A stretch of DNA of 64,000 bases from Ipomoea triloba. Taxonomy: Eukaryota; Streptophyta; Magnoliopsida; Solanales; Convolvulaceae. This document shows positions 31,440 through 43,538 of this stretch, piece by piece. Under the pieces are notes generated by a model, which saw only the letters and a program-made list of their open reading frames with translations, was not told the DNA's origin and searched no databases. Each line of letters begins with the position of its first letter. The stretch's first letter is position 1. Made by a program: the position numbers and the translations under genes. Where the stretch lies: the NCBI RefSeq assembly GCF_003576645.1, contig NC_044922.1, forward strand, positions 18,656,699 through 18,720,698, given 5' to 3'.

Positions 31440-32960
31440 ACTGTGGTAAAGTGTACTGATATGCATATGAAGTTCATTTCTCTTAAGTGTATTTCTGCAT
31501 ATCATCGGATGCATTTTATAATTATGCAATTAAGATACACTTTCAAATTTTAAAATATTTACAAAAATGCTCTTAATTTGAATGTCTATTTTCTTGGATA
31601 AACTAGCTATAATAACTACACACCATATCCCAACCAAACCAAAGCACTTTAGGAGAAACTCCCAAATGGGAACATCTTCTGTTGTGTATACACTTCCAAT
31701 ACTTCTCCAACCATTGGCTGAGACCTCAAAATATATTCAGCTTCCCGCTGGCCTTACAATTCAAGAGCACCAGATCAGAGGGTTTTCTTCTGATGGCAAC
31801 ACTAATGCCTTCCTTTCTTCAACTAAACATTATATCAAAGGTCTGGCCGGACGATACCCTGTATAGCTCCACCTTACTTTCTTCCTTGTCTTTCAGCACA
31901 CTGAATGACTCTTATTTCGATCTTATGGGCGGCCGTACAGATCTAACTTGAGGCTTTTTGGTCCAATTCTTGTATGTATGTTCTCCCTTTTGTTTCCATC
32001 CTCAGCTCCATCCAAATGGTATAAAAGCTGTTTTATTTGAACATGATCACTACATTAATTTTAAGCATAAAAATAAGGTAAAATATATATATATAGGATC
32101 AAATACAAATGTTTTTAATCATATCATTTAATAACACTGGCCTCTTTTTTATGGGGTTCATGAAGATGGATGGAAAGCTTTGTTTGTTCCTATGTATTTC
32201 AAACACACATCATCTGCAAATTAAAGAATGGAAGCCTAAATTAAACCAACAAAATAATATAACACAATGATATGATATGATGGATATATGTGCTAATATA
32301 AGGAGGTGATGAGGTTCCATTACATGCCATGCATACCCCAAAGCTATTGGAAAATTGTAGTATAGCCCAAGCTGAAGCAAAATCTGGAAACTATCATCTT
32401 CAGAACCTGCGTGCCTACATTATGGAAATAATTAATATATATTCTAATTATTATTAGAGTTAATACCCTTTGATTTAACACTCATTTAACAAAAATCTTA
32501 ACAGAGACTATTATTTTGGTAAAAAATGCAAGTCAAGGTACTTATTTTTATTAAATTGAAAATCGAGAACTAAAATGAGTACTAGCCCAACAGTCAAAAG
32601 ATGAATATTAACTTCTATTATTACTACCCCTACTATACAATCATTATTGTGTGGACCATACTATCAAATAACACAAATAATATACTTTTAATATATTAAA
32701 AATTTACGTTGTATTCCAGGAAAATACATTATTTGTGTATTGAATGTACATTATTTTACACCAATAATGTATTTTTAATATATTAAAATATACTTTTTGT
32801 TATGATCCTCCATACAGTACTGTATGGACAATAATTCGTCCCTACCACAATATAAACATGCATACCAAATTAAATCAGTAGAACATAGAACATATAAAAC
32901 ATAACTTACTTTTCAATATAATTGATCGAATTGAAGGAATCCTCAAAGTAGGTGTACGTA
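31440..32960. other. Downstream segment of TNL1, repeated at the other TNL units
   Basis: Contains wording shared with 43800-43920/45590-45710/59570-59690 (GTGTATTTCTGCATATCATC type) and with 44520-44600/46310/60270 (AGCTCCACCTTA, TTTCAGCACACT). From 32150 it matches 47860-48740 and 62050-63850, the sequence immediately downstream of each TNL. No intact gene; a short frame at 31582-31866 has no recognised domain. Confidence 0.55.
32643..32835. mobile_element. Small inverted-repeat element downstream of each TNL
   Basis: ATTGTGTGGACCATACTATC at the left and CCATACAGTACTGTATGGACAATAA-type wording at the right form imperfect inverted repeats around repeated GTACATTATT words. Equivalent copies lie at about 48405-48655 and 63538-63755, at the same place relative to each TNL, so the insertion predates the cluster's duplication. 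Confidence 0.5.
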
Positions 32961-32967
32961 CTAATGT

Positions 32968-33601
32968 TCATCTTCCTTGTTCATCCCAACAAAAACACTT
33001 ACGGATAAACTCCCAAAGAATGCTGCTGCTGCTGTAACATCTTCTCCTGCTCCAACCATTCTGCTCTTCTTCTATCATTAATCTATTTTCATTTTGACGT
33101 GTACTACCCAAACATCCATCGCCTGTTGTTCCATCATCAATTTCTTCCAAGTCTCTTGTGGATGGAAAGAAACGCACTTCTCCATCTTCGTTTCTATGTA
33201 TTTCAAATAAACAAAGCTGCATCTTCTCCATCTGCAGAAGATACAAATCAGCATACACCTCCAATACTTCTCCAATCCTTGTTCCCACCTCAAATTTATT
33301 TTTTTCAAACCGTTTAAAGTTAATATATTCCGGAGGTTCCTTTACTACGATCCAAGCACCAGTGGTTTTGCTTCTCACACTAACACCAACTCCATCAAAC
33401 TCAACATTACCATCAAACTCAACATTACCATCAAAAACCCTATTCTTCCTGATTTGAAGGGATGATTTATCCCACGAAAGTGTTGGAATACTGCAATGTA
33501 CATCATATCTGTCGACTTCAAGCGAAATTTGGACAGTATTACCTTCACAACGTGCCTACATTATTATTATTATTATTATAAAAATATCAAAACCATTAGC
33601 A

Positions 33602-33657
<56 letters not shown>

Positions 33658-36600
33658 CAAATCAGACAAACAAAGATGAGGGAGGGAGGGGAACATATAT
33701 AACTTAACAAACCTGGAACCAATTTTCAATGGAAGGAATCCTCAAAGCATTGCAATTTCTTATGTCAACATATGTGAGACTCTCCAATCCTGGAAGCTCA
33801 ACCAAACTTTTACAATTGGGAATATACAAACTTTGCAGACTTTCCAAGTTTGCTATTTTTTCCAATGACACACAATTTTTTACAGAGAGTATCGACAAAC
33901 TAAGAGGAAGTTGTAGCAATGCTCTTAGATTTTGCCAATCATCCAAAGAGAGACTAATCAAATTAGAAAGATGAGAAAGGTTGAAGGGTAAGCTTTGAAG
34001 ATGACAACAACTTCTCCCAGATAAATCTAAAAATTCCAAAGAGGTCAAACTTCCAAGAGAGATTTGTAAGCATTCATGCATAGCATTGCGCTGTCCTATC
34101 GCAGGTGATGTTAAGTATTTAAGACTCTCTAAGTCTGAAAACTCAATCAAACTTTTGCACTCCACAATATTCAACACTTCAAGACTTCTCAAGTTTGATA
34201 TATCTGGTATTTTTTCTAATGACTCACAATTTACTACCTGAAACCTTATCAAACAAGGTGGAAGTTTTAAAAGTGCTCTAAGATTTTGCAAATCCTTGAG
34301 GTAGAGCAGTTTCAAATTGGAGAGATGAGAAAGGTCCAACAATGGGCTTTCAAGATACCGAATTCCTTCTAACATTAGATGTGTCAATGAAGTCAAACTC
34401 CAAAGAGCAATTGGAAAATTTATAACTACTTGCTGCAATTTGTTGAAATTCACACTCAGAATGTGCAATGAGCATAAATTCACAGCTGAAGATGGGAAAA
34501 AATCAACAGCTACTGAACCCACACGATTTCCCAGCTGCAGGAAAATTAGGTTTCTCAAACATCCCAAAGAAAAGGGTAAATGTGAGATACCAGTCTCTCT
34601 AGCATGTAATTGTCTTAGTTGCTCTAATTTTCCAATGTCAATTGGAAGCTCCCTCAGATTCTTGCAACCAATTAAAAATAACTCCTCAAGAGATTTTAAC
34701 TTGCAAATGCTAGTTGGAAGCACCTTCAATTTCTTGCATTTACTCAAATTTAACCTAACAAGCTTTTCCAAACTTCCAATTGATGAGTGCACATTCGCCA
34801 AATTTAAACAACCAAAGAAGGATATTTCCTGAAGACTTTGTGCCCCAGTAAAGTCTGGTGTACTCTTAAGTTGTTTACAACAACCGAGCTTTAACATCCT
34901 CAAACGTACAAAATGCTGTTAAAATAAAATAGAGAGGTTTGAATGCATTTCTATTTTTTTTTTAGTAAGAGCTCTTAATTTGCAAATATGCAATGTTAAA
35001 AAAGAAGTTATCATTACACATCCTAACCTGCATATTGGGTTGAAATTCTTCGATATTACTCTTGCTCAAGTCTAACTCAACAAGTCTCGCACAAGGAAAA
35101 TCCGATTGAATATGACTCATCAATTGACAGTTACGCAACCTAAAAAGTCTAAGCTCATTGGAGAAATATTTAAAAGATCCTCTAAGAACCACACCATCTA
35201 ATATGAGTATTCGTAAATTTACCATCCTTGTGAATACTTCCGTACTCAAAACCACATTCTTTAACATATTAGAATTTACAATCATCCCTTCAATTGTTTC
35301 TGTGCCCTAAAAAAAGTGTTTGATGTAGCAATATGTTAGATACTAAAAAATCTTTCATATTTTTAATAAAACTAAGTATTACATGCAAATGAACTAGAAT
35401 AATAACTCAAATACAAAGGAAATGTTTTACCTTGTTATCTTGTAGAACATCAAAAATATCAATTGGGTCCACCAATCTGCTTCGTTTGCCAGGATTTCTT
35501 GGAGATTCCTTTCGAACAATTTCTCTTCCCATACCCTGCACTAAATCATGCATCTCAAGCCTTTTAAATTCTTCATGTCCCCGGCCATCTATTGTTAACA
35601 AACATCTTTCTATCAAATTTCTTATTCCACTTTCAACATGAAAACCACAAGCTTCCAATATCATAGCAGTGTTTTTTTTGTTATGTCCAACAAAAAAACA
35701 AGCAATATCAAGAAAGATGTTTTTAGTATCACCATCAAGTGCATCATAGCTTATTTCAAGAATTGTTTGAATATCGTCATGAGGATTCTTTCTTAATTTC
35801 TCAACATCTTCGATCCACTCTTGCACTGATCTTCCACGCAAATGAGAACCTATGATGGTAAGTGCTAATGGAAGTCCCCCAGTATAACTTGCTATCATTT
35901 TAGATAGTTCGGTATACTCCTCTAATGCTATAGGAACACCAAAAGCATGCCAACTTAATAGTTGCAAAGAATCATCAATGCTTAATGTTTTAACCTTGTA
36001 CTTCTCTTGTGTTCCAAGCTCACTCAACAAGTGAAAATCTCTAGTTGTTATTATAATTGTACTACCTGAACCAAACCAATTTCGTTGACCTGCTAATGAT
36101 TCTAATTGACTTAAGTGGTCTATGTCATCAAGAACAATAAGAACCCTTTTGGATTGAAGCCTTGCTTTGATCAAACTTATTCCTTCATCAACATTATCAA
36201 TTTCAAAATTCTTTGTCTTGAGTGTTTTGTGAAGAAGTTTCTCTTGTAAACCAACTAGACCATTGTGTCCCTTATTAGAAACTTCTTGTCTAATATTTGC
36301 AACAAAGCAACTACCTTCAAACCCTTGAAAACTCATGATCAAGTGATTATATATGGCTTTAGCAAGGGTTGATTTTCCAATACCACCCATGCCAACAATT
36401 CCCATCATCCGAACACTATCATTTGTTTGCATTTGTAATAAATGAAGTACATCTCCAACAAGAGAATCAATTCCAACGGGATGCTTTGCAACATTCATGG
36501 GCATAAAATTCAACACCCGCAGCACTTCTTCAGTAATCACCTCAATGAACTTTGACTCATACCTAATCAGATTTAAATTTATTGCATTAATCTGTCTATA

Positions 36601-39201
36601 TATGATTTAAAAAAAAAAAAAAAAAAGGAAGGCAAAAAACACAATTAAGAAACCAAATTGAAAAACACGACAGCAGACATAATTAAAACACTATTCTACC
36701 AATTAAATTGTAGACTACGACCAATTAATTAAAACACTATTCTACCAATTAAATTGTAGACTACGACCAATTAATAATCCATGGCAATAATAATTAAAAA
36801 TGTGCTCTTTCTTGACTAAAAGTTTAAGCTGATAGTTGAATTATCAACAAGTGGATCATAATTTATTTTTATTGTTGGATAATATGGTGATTTGAACTAT
36901 GATCGTTTACATGGATTAAATTGGTTCTAATACCAAATTGATGGATTTTTTCAGTTTCAACTAAAAAGGTTGAGCTAATAATTGAACTACATGTTTATGT
37001 TTATATGTTATATGATTATGTTTATATGTTATATGATGCATGCTAAAAGTGTGAAAGAATTTTCCATCTTTAAAATATTGAACTATATATCAATATAGAT
37101 TAGATCCATGGGTACAAAATAAAATTCAACGTAAAATTAGATTTTCAAATACAAATTATGTTAAAGAACCTAGTAAGCTATATTTTCTATTAATTAAATG
37201 TTGTTACCAGCAAATACAATTCGTCAATTACTATAAGTTCAAAAAATTTAATATTTTTTTTATAATCAATCAAAAATTAATTAACACTGAAATTTTGTGA
37301 GGATCATGTAATGGTTTAGAGCACTACCTAATCTGCTAGGCACTTCTCATATTGAGGAAAATCATGAATCAACTATAAGCACAATCTCAAAGTATAGAGT
37401 TTGGGAACACTCTTACACTATAAAATTTAGATCTCACTCTCTCTATTGAAACCTAACTCTAGTATTTCTTCTAAGTGAAATTTTCTCTTCTCAATACTTC
37501 TCAACTCTCAGTACATAAGATATGAAATTGAATGTATTTCTTTCCGGCTTTGTTGGCTCGAAATCTTTGTACAGCCTTTTAAGAGATCCTTTATCTTTAA
37601 TCCGCATGAGAATGTTATTTCTTAAATTGATTGATAGAGTTAATTCCAGCAATGGTCCTCCGACTATGTTGATTTTCCAAAATTAGTCCCCGACTTTTAA
37701 TTTGGACAATTTAGGTCCCTTGACTTTCAAATTCTTTCCAATGTTGGCCCTTTCGTCAAATTTTGGTTAAATTGAGGTCAAATGAAGGGGTAAAATTGTC
37801 CGTTCACTTGTCTAGTGTATTTTTACTCGTATTTCTCCTGTCATATAAGCTGTATATATGAATATAATCTCAGTCGAAGTCTCAATCGAAGCCATATAAT
37901 CTCAATCGATGTCTCTTCGACTGATATTATATTCATATATATAGCGTATAAGACAGGAAAAATATGAGTATACAAGTGAACGGAAAATTTTATCCCTTCA
38001 TTTGACCTAAACTTAACCAAAATTTGACGAAAGGACTAACATTGAAAAGAATTTGAGAGTCAAGGGACCTAAATTGTCCAAATTAAAAGTCGGGGTCTAA
38101 TTTTAGAAAATCAACATATGAGAATGACCATTGCTGGAATTAACTCTTGATTGATACTTGTATTCTCACTCTATCTTGGTTTTTTATTCTTCCAGTTTGA
38201 TCGGGATTGAAATTTATATTTTTCCAATACTTTAACACAACAGAATGAGTCAACAATTACTACTTTTAAAAATTAATTAAAAAGCACAGTTAGAAGATGC
38301 AGATTTTTCTCTTTCAATTAATTTTAAAATTTTCTTTAAAAAAATTACCATAAATATGAATTTACTATATGAGTAAGTGCATGTGTCAGGCAAATCAAAA
38401 AACATAATAATGGGCTGTTTGGTTCACAGAATAGGTCTTTTCCATTATTGTTACTATGCACATGCATGCATCATATATTTTCTTATCTTCTTCAATAATA
38501 ATAATATATACACATTATATATTGAAATTATATATCAAATTTATAAAAATGTTTTACATTATGAGTATTATTATTTACTATAATTTAAACATCTAATATT
38601 TAAATAAATTTAAAATTTTAATATAAAGTACTAATATTGGGCACCTATTTTTTGTGCATCGCGCATAAAAATACTAGTATCAACAAATAAAAGGAAATCA
38701 AAAGAGTTAGGATTACCCATTTGACATGGTTTGCAAATCCCATCCGGACAAGTTAGCAGCTGCAGTGAGTACATCTTTCCACTCATTAACTTTTTGGTCT
38801 CCAAATTGTTGTATGTGTAGAGTCAATGCATCACCAAAAGTTCTTGTTTGTTTGCGTACCTCGGAAGGATCAACATTGTAGAATATGGGAAAAATAATTT
38901 GATTCAACTTCTGTTTACATTCCATGATCTTCACAAGCTCATCTAGACACCATCGGGATCCAGCATAGTCTTTGGAGAACACAATGATGGATATCCTCGA
39001 CTCCTCTATGGCCCTAGACAACTCAACAGAAATATTCTCGCCTCTCCGAATCGATTCGTCATCCCGAAAAGTGTTAACTCCAACCCGCCTCAAATTCGCA
39101 TAGAGATGATCGGAAAATGATCCTCGTGTTTCACCCCTAAAACTCAAGAAAACATCGTATGTCATGCGAGCATACGAGGAAGATGATGATGATGATGCCA
39201 T
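32968..39201 (-). CDS. TIR-NBS-LRR disease resistance protein (TNL1), intact
   Basis: Five exons, 38717-39201, 35431-36562, 35028-35306, 33713-34915 and 32968-33555, join in phase into about 1228 aa. TIR: YDVFLSFRGETRGSF near residue 14, with the catalytic glutamate region SRWCLDELVKIM. NB-ARC: P-loop GMGGIGKST (about 219-227), kinase-2 LIVLDDIDHL, RNBS-B STIIITTRD, GLPLALTIIG, and MHD at about 499 (EMHDLVQGMGREIV). LRRs follow (LVELDLSKSNIEEF, LVRLNLSKCKKLKVLP and many more). The C-terminal domain of about 195 aa looks like a post-LRR/C-JID jelly roll, which in known TNLs reads the effector. Family knowledge: TNL oligomers are NADases that signal through EDS1. Exon layout is the standard TNL one. 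Four introns, the first 2.15 kb and full of insertions. Confidence 0.93.
33605..33652. repeat. (AT)n microsatellite in TNL1 intron 4
   Basis: About 23 uninterrupted AT units between exons 4 and 5 of TNL1. The matching TNL2 intron has only a few AT units. Confidence 0.95.
36682..36773. repeat. 46-bp tandem duplication in TNL1 intron 1
   Basis: The unit beginning AAAACACTATTCTACCAATT is present twice with a 46-bp period (36685 and 36731). TNL2 intron 1 has a single related copy at about 52155-52200. Confidence 0.9.
37637..38146. mobile_element. Foldback MULE-type MITE with 10-bp TSD, in TNL1 intron 1
   Basis: A 510-bp near-complete palindrome: GAGTTAATTCCAGCAATGG at the left returns as CCATTGCTGGAATTAACTC at the right, and the pairing continues through most of the element (for example CCAAAATTTGACGAAAGG). 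The 10-bp direct repeat TTGATTGATA flanks it (37627-37636, 38147-38156). Same terminal family as the element at 30858. Confidence 0.92.
38395..38677 (+). mobile_element. 283-bp mini-Helitron in TNL1 intron 1
   Basis: Begins TCAAAAAACATAATAATGGG directly after host A and ends with a small hairpin (TGTGCATCGCGCATA), AAAATACTAG and host T. The TNL2 intron has the sequence without it (GTCAGGCAAATATCCAAAAA), which places both borders. No coding. Confidence 0.75.
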
Positions 39202-39595
39202 ACTCGATCGAAATCTGAGTATACTGTCTGGATTTTTAAGCAGCTTACCTTTAATTTGGAGCTATGAACTAAATAAAGATTTATGTTAAAGAGCTTTGAA
39301 AACGCGTGTAGCAGATAAGCAGCGATGACTTAGACATTTCAAAGTCAAGATAGGAAAATACCTACCAGTGATTGTTAAACCCAAAGGATATTTCCTAGCT
39401 TATATTACAGGCTTTAGATTTAATTATTATCAAATTCAAAGTATATAATAATTTAATTTAATTAGACATATTCCCATTTCCCAGGCGTTATCTTAAGAGA
39501 TACAAGTTCACAATTTCAATGTCACTAGCTGTAATAAATTAAATTAATTTTTTTTTACGATATAACATAAAGTATCGTTATTACTAGTAAAACTA

Positions 39596-39891
39596 ATTGT
39601 GCGTTTGGTTCGCACATGGGAATCGAAATCGGAATGGGTATCAAATACTTGGTAATGATAATGGGTTTTGGTAAAAGTATTTAGCATGTTTGGTAGTTGG
39701 GTGGGATGAGAATGATTATTAATAGTTGAGGAAAGGAGGAAGGGAGATGAAACCCTTATTTAATAAGGATATGAGTTTTCTCATTAATGGGTATTCCAAA
39801 CCCATAGTAGCATTCACAAAACCTATCAACCAAACACAAGCAATCACTTTCATACTCATTCCCTATGCCTAAACCCATCAACCAAACACCC
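39596..39891. mobile_element. MITE with GTTTGGTT-type ends
   Basis: Left end TTGTGCGTTTGGTTCGC and right end ATCAACCAAACACCC are inverted repeats near TAA/TAAA. The interior carries GGAATGGG/CCCATTCC wording. About 296 bp, no coding. PIF/Tourist or hAT type cannot be decided by eye. Confidence 0.6.
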
Positions 39892-40365
39892 TAAATTATT
39901 TGTAAAAAAAAAATCATTATAATAAGCAATATAATTGTCATCGTGACACTATCAGTAGTGTGTTGGAGGACACGCACAGCAGTAACGAATCAAGATTAGC
40001 CAAAAGGGCTTTCTAGTCTTTTCTCCTTTCAATTCTGTTGTAACTGCTTTCCCGCTTGTATATATTCATCTTCCCGCCCATGCTTCTGTAAGTTTTGCAA
40101 TAATGAACAAAGTCAATTAGCTCTCCTTCTTCGATACTTCTCCAATCACCACATCTTCCAACATAGTGGGGCTAGTACTAACAAATTATCACACAAGAAA
40201 CCAAGAAGGCCACCACCAAGGACATATGATGATAACGCATAGGGCTGTCAAAGTGGGCCGTAGTCCGTGGGTCAGTCTGCACCTGCTTCATAGTTGGACA
40301 TATTAGGGTTACAAAAAAGATGGCCCGCGAAAGAGCTGACCTACCAGGCCTGGCTCGCGCGGGTT

Positions 40366-40368
<3 letters not shown>

Positions 40369-40396
<28 letters not shown>
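40369..40396. repeat. (TA)n microsatellite
   Basis: About 14 TA units followed by TACATACATA. Confidence 0.9.
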
Positions 40397-40400
<4 letters not shown>

Positions 40401-41183
40401 CATATTACTCTAATTAAATAATAAAAAAGGGAGATTGATTACCTTGGATGATTACAACGCAAGGGTGATAAGTATTGTTGCCTCTCACGTTGATGAAAAT
40501 GTACGTCAAAGAACCGGGAAGAGAAATTAAAGAATGTTTAGGAAAAATACATGGTAAAGAACTGAGAGATAAGAGTTTTTAGGAAAAAAAATTAGGTATT
40601 AGGTTTTGGTTAAAGAAGGGTAAATAGTGTTATTTTTGTAAATTAATAAGGATAGAAAAGGGTAAATAGTGTCATTTTTGTAAATTAATAAGACTAAAAA
40701 AGGAAGAAAATGTTAAAAACCTAAAGCTTATTTTGAAACACTATTTGGAAGAAAAATTTAAAATAAACTATTATTTTATGCTCTCAAGTCTTACCAAATA
40801 GAGCTAATTTATTTATAACTTAAAATAAGCTATAAGCTCTAAGGCTATCCTTATCACTGCAATACTCTTTCACTTTTAAAAGTATATCTCACCCCCACAT
40901 CATCAAATTTATAAATTTTTTACTATTTTCTCAACATCCCTGTAATGCTCTCTCAACTTTCAAAATTAGTTTTACTTGCCTTTTATATTATAAATTATAA
41001 ATATAATAATAAAATAACAAATAAAAAAAATCAATTCCAAACTTGCTATTATAGCAAGCTTGCAAGCCACATAAGCTAACAAAATAAAACAAAAAAAAAA
41101 AAATCCACATTACCTTCTATATCATCTTGAATGAGATTCACTTGCTGAAATAAGAATAGCCTAAATTTTTTTTTTCAATAAGG

Positions 41184-41270
41184 CCAAGACCTTGTGGTCT
41201 AGTGGCACCCGATTGCACCTCATATGGAAGGGGGTGAATTCGAATCTCAGTAAAAACGATAACATTAACA
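41184..41270 (+). mobile_element. tRNA-derived SINE, copy 1
   Basis: CTTGTGGTCTAGTGGCACCC resembles a pol III box A and GAATTCGAATCTC a box B, 40 bp apart, followed by a short diverging tail. The same wording occurs at 56798-56880. A functional tRNA is excluded because no acceptor stem or anticodon arm folds. Confidence 0.6.
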
Positions 41271-42047
41271 GATATTACATTGTAACGATAGTACTAAAAA
41301 AAACTTTACCAAAGAGAGTCACATGTCGCGTCAAACGAAAGGAGTGAAATTTCAGAGAATATGTGTCTAGCATTACTTTAATGAAAAAATTCCGAGCACG
41401 GCCAAACTCAATGGAACAAAATATTGCAATTTGATCTTTGTTCATTGAGTTCGTCTTCTTAATAATTTCCAACTACACCGCACCAAGGCAATAATTCTAC
41501 ATAAGGGGACCATCCACATGATATGTTATGATATTGCATCCTTTTTCCTAGACCCCACCTATTTGCCATCAATCATGTTAAGTGCTCACGCTTTTTTTCC
41601 TTTTATTAGTGTCACATTTGAAGTATAAATCAAAAGAAAATAAAAACACAAAACTAAGAAATCAAATTCAACAGACCAGCATTAAACATTATAAACTCGA
41701 TTTATTTGACATAATACTTAATTTATAAGCTAGCTTAAAAGTTAAAACTGAAAACTTAAAAATTAGTACCTACTAATTTATTTTGAAAAACTACATAAAG
41801 TAATGTTTTAAAATAAACTATTATTTTAAGTTCATCATATTTTACTAAACAGAATTTATATCTTATTTTTAGTTTACAATAAGTTATATACTTTAAAATA
41901 TTTACATTCTACCATACAGTGCCATAGTTTACTAATATAATTTAATAGTAGGAAATGACAAAGAATTATTGAATTTTACACCGTAAGTTATTTAGGGAGA
42001 GTTTATGACAAATATAAAATATTGTAACACCCGTTTTGATGGCAAAT

Positions 42048-42602
42048 TATACCCTGGACCGTGGTCCACAATGCATTGTGGACCGCGCATCAAAACGACG
42101 TCGTTTTGATTAATGAAAACAGACGGGTGAATTCGCGCCACTCACTTTCAGTTCATATACACTGCAGTTACATTTCAACACAACGTCAGTTACATTTCAA
42201 CACAACTGCAGTTACATTTCAACACAACTACAGTTACATTTTGATATAACTACAGTTTCATTCGATAATATAAAAACACAAATGTGAAACTGTTATTCAG
42301 TATCAGTTCATATACACTGCAGTTACATTTCAACACAACTAGAGTTATATTTCGATATAACTACAGTTTCATTCGATAATATAAAACACAAATGTGAAGC
42401 TGTTATTCAGTATCAGTTCATATACACTGTAGTTACATTTCAACACAACTACAGTTACATTTCGATATAACTACAGTTTCATTCGATAATATCAAAACAA
42501 ATGTAAGGCAGTATCTTTTGAGATGAGCTGTAGTATCAATTACGGGCTCCGTCTCCCACTTACTGAAACAACGTCGTTTTTGGACCACGGTCCACGATAT
42601 AA
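42048..42602. mobile_element. Inverted-repeat element with internal minisatellite
   Basis: Ends near CCCTGGACCGTGGTCCACAA (left) and GGACCACGGTCCACG (right), each itself palindromic, with ACGTCGTTTT words inside both ends. The centre holds three roughly 111-bp repeats (42150, 42303, 42414) starting CAGTTCATATACACTG, with 20-bp subrepeats GTTACATTTCAACACAACT. No coding. Confidence 0.65.
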
Positions 42603-43151
42603 CGACTGCGTTTTGATCGAGCTAAGTGTATTAAAAAAAAAAAAAACATTATAATTGACATTGTCACTTCTAACAAAACTCACTACGGAGTGGGGTTAGA
42701 ACTAAAAAATCTTCAACCAAAAAAATCATTTAATCAAATGAAATAACAGAGGAAGTGACTAGACTTTCAGCATAATAGTCCAATTCAATCGACAAAAGGT
42801 CAGATATAAAAACCAATTAACCTGGGTGATCCAAAAAAAAAAAACCAATTAACCTGGGTGATCCAAATTAATTAAACTAATAATACTATTCACTCGTATT
42901 TTCAAGTTGTAAAGTGGCTCATTATACAAACTTCAAAATTTTTTATTAGTTTTATTCATGGAATAAATTAACATGGGTGGTCGAAATTAATTAAACTGAT
43001 AATTTAGAATAAATAAATAAAGACAATAGTGTTGAGTAGAAAGGACAATTCTTGATTAAAGACTTGTGTAGGATGATTACAATATTAATTGTGTATGTTA
43101 AGACAAATAGTGAATTTATACTCTTCTTAGCCTCGTAATAGTCCCCAGAAA

Positions 43152-43217
43152 AGAGGGGACAGTAGTTAGGACCCCCTTGACCAAGAGGGGACAGTAGTTA
43201 GGACCCCCTTGACCAAG
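43152..43217. repeat. 32-bp tandem duplication
   Basis: The unit GAGGGGACAGTAGTTAGGAC plus 12 bases occurs twice in a row without visible change. Confidence 0.92.
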
Positions 43218-43538
43218 TTTGCACGCCCTATCCCGCCTCACAAGTCACAGTGAAGCCTAGACCATAGTCATATATATGGAGGCTGAGCACCTAGGCTCGG
43301 CCTTTGGCTGCCTAGGCCGAGCACTGAGTTCGGCCCCAGGGTAAAGTTCACCTTGTTCTGCTCCATTGAGTCGATTTGATCCGAATCCATCTCCAATATA
43401 CTGCAAAACTCAATGAAACCCACATAATATTGTAATTTGATCTTTGTTCATTGACTTGGTCTTCTTAAAAATTTGCCACTACATACACCGTACCAAGCCA
43501 ATAATTCTACATAATATGTTATGATATTGCATCCTTTT

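Larger units (their letters stand above)
39202..43538. other. Long gene-free stretch upstream of TNL1
   Basis: The first 220 bp are the TNL1 promoter side, similar to 54417-54560 upstream of TNL2. The rest holds a MITE (39596), an (AT)n tract (40369-40396), hAT-like wording GGGCTGTCAAAGTGGGCC (40242), a SINE (41187), a tandem-repeat element (42048-42600) and 32-bp tandem repeats (43152-43217). The part at 41400-41605 is a direct repeat of 43430-43590. No gene seen. Confidence 0.55.

Noticed and set aside
31582..31866. 94-codon frame beginning MSIFLDKLAIITTHH
   Set aside because: No domain; the DNA belongs to a repeat that recurs near 44.5, 46.3 and 60.3 kb with frames not conserved.
33099..33457. 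Plus-strand frames over the TNL C-terminal exon
   Set aside because: Shadows of the minus-strand TNL exon, which has correct splice borders and paralogue conservation.
41184..41260. Possible tRNA gene
   Set aside because: Box A and B words are present, but no acceptor stem, anticodon loop or CCA-side pairing can be drawn. A SINE explains it and its second copy better.
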